From positions 1 through 13,956 of the forward strand of contig JAITDK010000227.1 of NCBI GenBank assembly GCA_031282605.1: a stretch of 13,956 nt of DNA, written 5' to 3'. The translations under genes and the position numbers were made by a program. Origin of the DNA: Oscillospiraceae bacterium (lineage in GTDB: Bacteria > Bacillota > Clostridia > Christensenellales > Aristaeellaceae). A model generated the notes under the pieces. That model was not told the origin of the DNA and ran no database searches. It saw only the letters and a program-made list of their open reading frames with translations. This document shows positions 13,601 to 13,956 of this stretch, one piece after another. How positions within the stretch are numbered: position 1 is the stretch's first letter; every line of letters starts with the position of its first letter.

Positions 13601-13956
13601 GGCGTAAGTGAAGTCCAATACCGCGCCTTCGGTAGGTTGGGCGACGCCGAGCCGGCTTTTTATGAGGCTTCGCCGGAGGGCGATGTGCAGCTTGGCTTGA
13701 ATCCCGCCGAAAGGATTGCGGATCTCCTGAGCATGGCGACACCGACGCCGAGTCCAACGCCGACACCGAGTCCAACGCCGACGCTGAGTCCGACACCGAC
13801 ACCGACGCCGAGTCCGACACCGACGCCGAGTCCGACACCGACGCCGAGTCCAACACCGACACCGACGCCGACACCGAGTCCGAGTCCAACACCGACACCG
13901 ACGCCGAGTCCGACACCGACGCCGAGTCCAACACCGACGCCGAGTCCAACACCGAC
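10625..13956 (+). CDS. Large secreted protein with eleven tandem modules, 3' partial
   Basis: The GTG at 10625 follows GAGGAG by eight bases, and the frame stays open for 1110 codons to the window edge. Residues 1-31 are a signal peptide (charged start, RRIISLLLSVAFILCAVC core, cleavage after AFA). Residues 32-192 form an N-terminal domain with beta-rich character, followed by a Pro/Ala linker (about 193-206). Eleven modules follow, anchored by a YRVYGS-type motif at residues 239, 311, 385, 463, 548, 622, 698, 770, 844, 917 and 999. Each contains an [AG]-[FY]-[YF]-P-[SA]-D motif, a PV-x-P-x-x-D[FY] stretch, a Y-x-x-GF motif and an aromatic PP-[FY]-Y. From residue 1039 a Thr-Pro-Ser tract begins and leaves the window. 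It is probably exported and spans or decorates the cell wall; the anchor would lie beyond the edge. I do not recognise the module. The second half of each unit recalls WG (KWG) repeats. Confidence 0.85.
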   Translation, partial: MKSERFTVGRRIISLLLSVAFILCAVCPAFADAPRPAGGDPVHWRLTEAGARTDAFAAELPGGSVKAWQHGSPDNPNLAGLEISQTAGDGSAQNVIYTWTTPPVVLEQGVSYPIDISGLADPAYPGDAIKTVIDASVNEEYAARVSAGGDNNAASFALKAPKDAPESFDAVFTLRNSKTNTIAQIYYRYDRFDGPAPAPAQPQEAVFAPGWTDSAPEYYIAIPQIKGLYELAGGDPPEYRRFGTPFGGAAGFYPSDAQGVIISGVPVDPDSERPATDPRFQSAEPPSLPDGYETLGDGLYGFAGENGKLNYRVYGSYPGMPTGFYPSDSLGVPIAREPVDPTADGPAPTPQPVGFAPLTPDEPAYADSVAGSLFAFRDRDGNVLYRSYGSLNGGAPAYYPSDAAGNVALDAAPVSPDDDYNRYIAGFGSAVPASDPPSFYTPYIARDGMPYWGFTDKDGAPIYRVYGRLDGQGPEYYPADAITDEDGGTLVSVAEGAQPVAPEQDFDIYFRGFDKAPYTLGEYDVYEEAPGSDGTLFRFLNGDGEYEYRVYGSMNRGEPAFYPADENGVVALTATPVARDTDRANLPIFTPLAPEDAAPFYYEPIPGTESAYRVLGSDPAEYRAYGSWTYGEAGYFPADNSGAVAIGTEPASPQDDFTQYAQGFIAIVPNAEDVPWFYETVVDGQLWNVIDDDGSVYPRVYGYLSGEGPAFYPADETGSVEEDAPYVAPDEDYERFVKGFVAKTPDETPPYYHIEGDGVWSFDYDGDAQYRVYGSADRQAPEFYAADASGEPVDTTEPIDLDDEFTEMIEGLRQSAIQPAPPYYYEEAPGGVYRVEDRDGTPLYRAYGSLDGNPPNYYGVDAEGLWLGDDQPVNPREDYEEYVKGFVAETPADVPPFYREVADGLWAIVDSAGNVLYRVFGSLDRLAPGFFDADAEGSLTMDPPALVDVEQDEAIHVEGFIPMTPPPELIPDFYELVTPSDSADAQIWKFLNGVSEVQYRAFGRLGDAEPAFYEASPEGDVQLGLNPAERIADLLSMATPTPSPTPTPSPTPTLSPTPTPTPSPTPTPSPTPTPSPTPTPTPTPSPSPTPTPTPSPTPTPSPTPTPSPTP
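11339..13735 (+). repeat. Eleven protein-level tandem repeats of about 76 residues
   Basis: Module anchors (the Y of YRxYGS, or its equivalent) start at 11339, 11555, 11777, 12011, 12266, 12488, 12716, 12932, 13154, 13373 and 13619. The spacing is 72 to 85 codons. The FYPAD motif is kept in modules 1-7 (PSD in 1-3, PAD in 4-7) and decays in 8-11 (YAAD, YGVD, FDAD, YEAS). Copy 7 has Pro in place of the first Tyr. DNA identity between copies is low, so these are old duplications. Confidence 0.88.
13739..13956 (+). repeat. Low-complexity Thr-Pro-Ser tract, simple DNA repeat
   Basis: The region is made of ACG/ACA-CCG and AGT-CCN/CCA codons in irregular 6-, 12- and 18-base units, coding TPTPSP-type sequence. 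Such tracts serve as stiff wall-spanning linkers in surface proteins. The tract continues past the window edge. Confidence 0.9.

Noticed and set aside
11339..13735. Repeat array read as a CRISPR or DNA-level satellite
   Set aside because: The periodicity is at the protein level (72-85 codons) with poor DNA identity and one open frame.
13509..13952. Minus-strand open frame rich in Asp-Ser-Ala-Ser-Val
   Set aside because: It is the mirror of the Thr-Pro-Ser coding tract on the plus strand; the plus frame has the signal peptide, promoter and domain logic.

Overview
The window looks like part of a chromosome of an anaerobic, fairly high-GC member of the Clostridia (Bacillota). The signs are: strong AGGAGG-type ribosome binding sites with frequent GTG and TTG starts, sigma-A-type promoters, a reverse rubrerythrin (an enzyme of strict anaerobes), a DUF4342 protein, a PadR/DUF1700/DUF4097 operon, and a large secreted protein with a Pro/Thr/Ser linker. 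A Christensenellales-like uncultured lineage would fit, but this is inference. No rRNA, tRNA, CRISPR array or intact mobile element was seen.

Layout. Positions 1-206 are GC-rich with no supported gene. 207-656 (-) is a DUF4342 protein with an N-terminal UBA-like fold and a His-rich linker. 919-2492 (+) is a more AT-rich, accessory-looking block: a promoter, a leader hairpin, a broken Abi_2 abortive-infection gene, a small unknown protein and an intact ADP-ribosylglycohydrolase. 2533-5488 (-) holds a small unknown gene, a reverse rubrerythrin with its own terminator and a possible PerR-type box, and threonine synthase coupled by ATGA overlap to a small P-loop ATPase. 5690-5980 (+) is an N-terminally truncated CHAP domain that ends at a bidirectional terminator shared with a convergent secreted SH3b-repeat protein (6087-7094, -).

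7223-9360 (+) is a tight operon: a near-consensus promoter overlapped by a palindrome, then PadR regulator, DUF1700 membrane protein, DUF4097 envelope protein, and a terminator. By family knowledge this is an envelope-stress or signalling cassette controlled by the PadR repressor.

9358-10272 (-) encodes an unrecognised protein with an unusual N-terminal Cys cluster and two Ig-like beta modules. Divergently, 10625 to the window end (+) encodes a very large secreted protein with a signal peptide, an N-terminal domain, eleven tandem modules of about 76 residues (YRVYGS...FYPAD) and a long Thr-Pro-Ser tract that runs off the window. This repeat protein is the strongest candidate for something undescribed. 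The right-hand part of the window is therefore largely about the cell envelope, while the left-hand part mixes housekeeping genes with remnants of transferred defence-type DNA.
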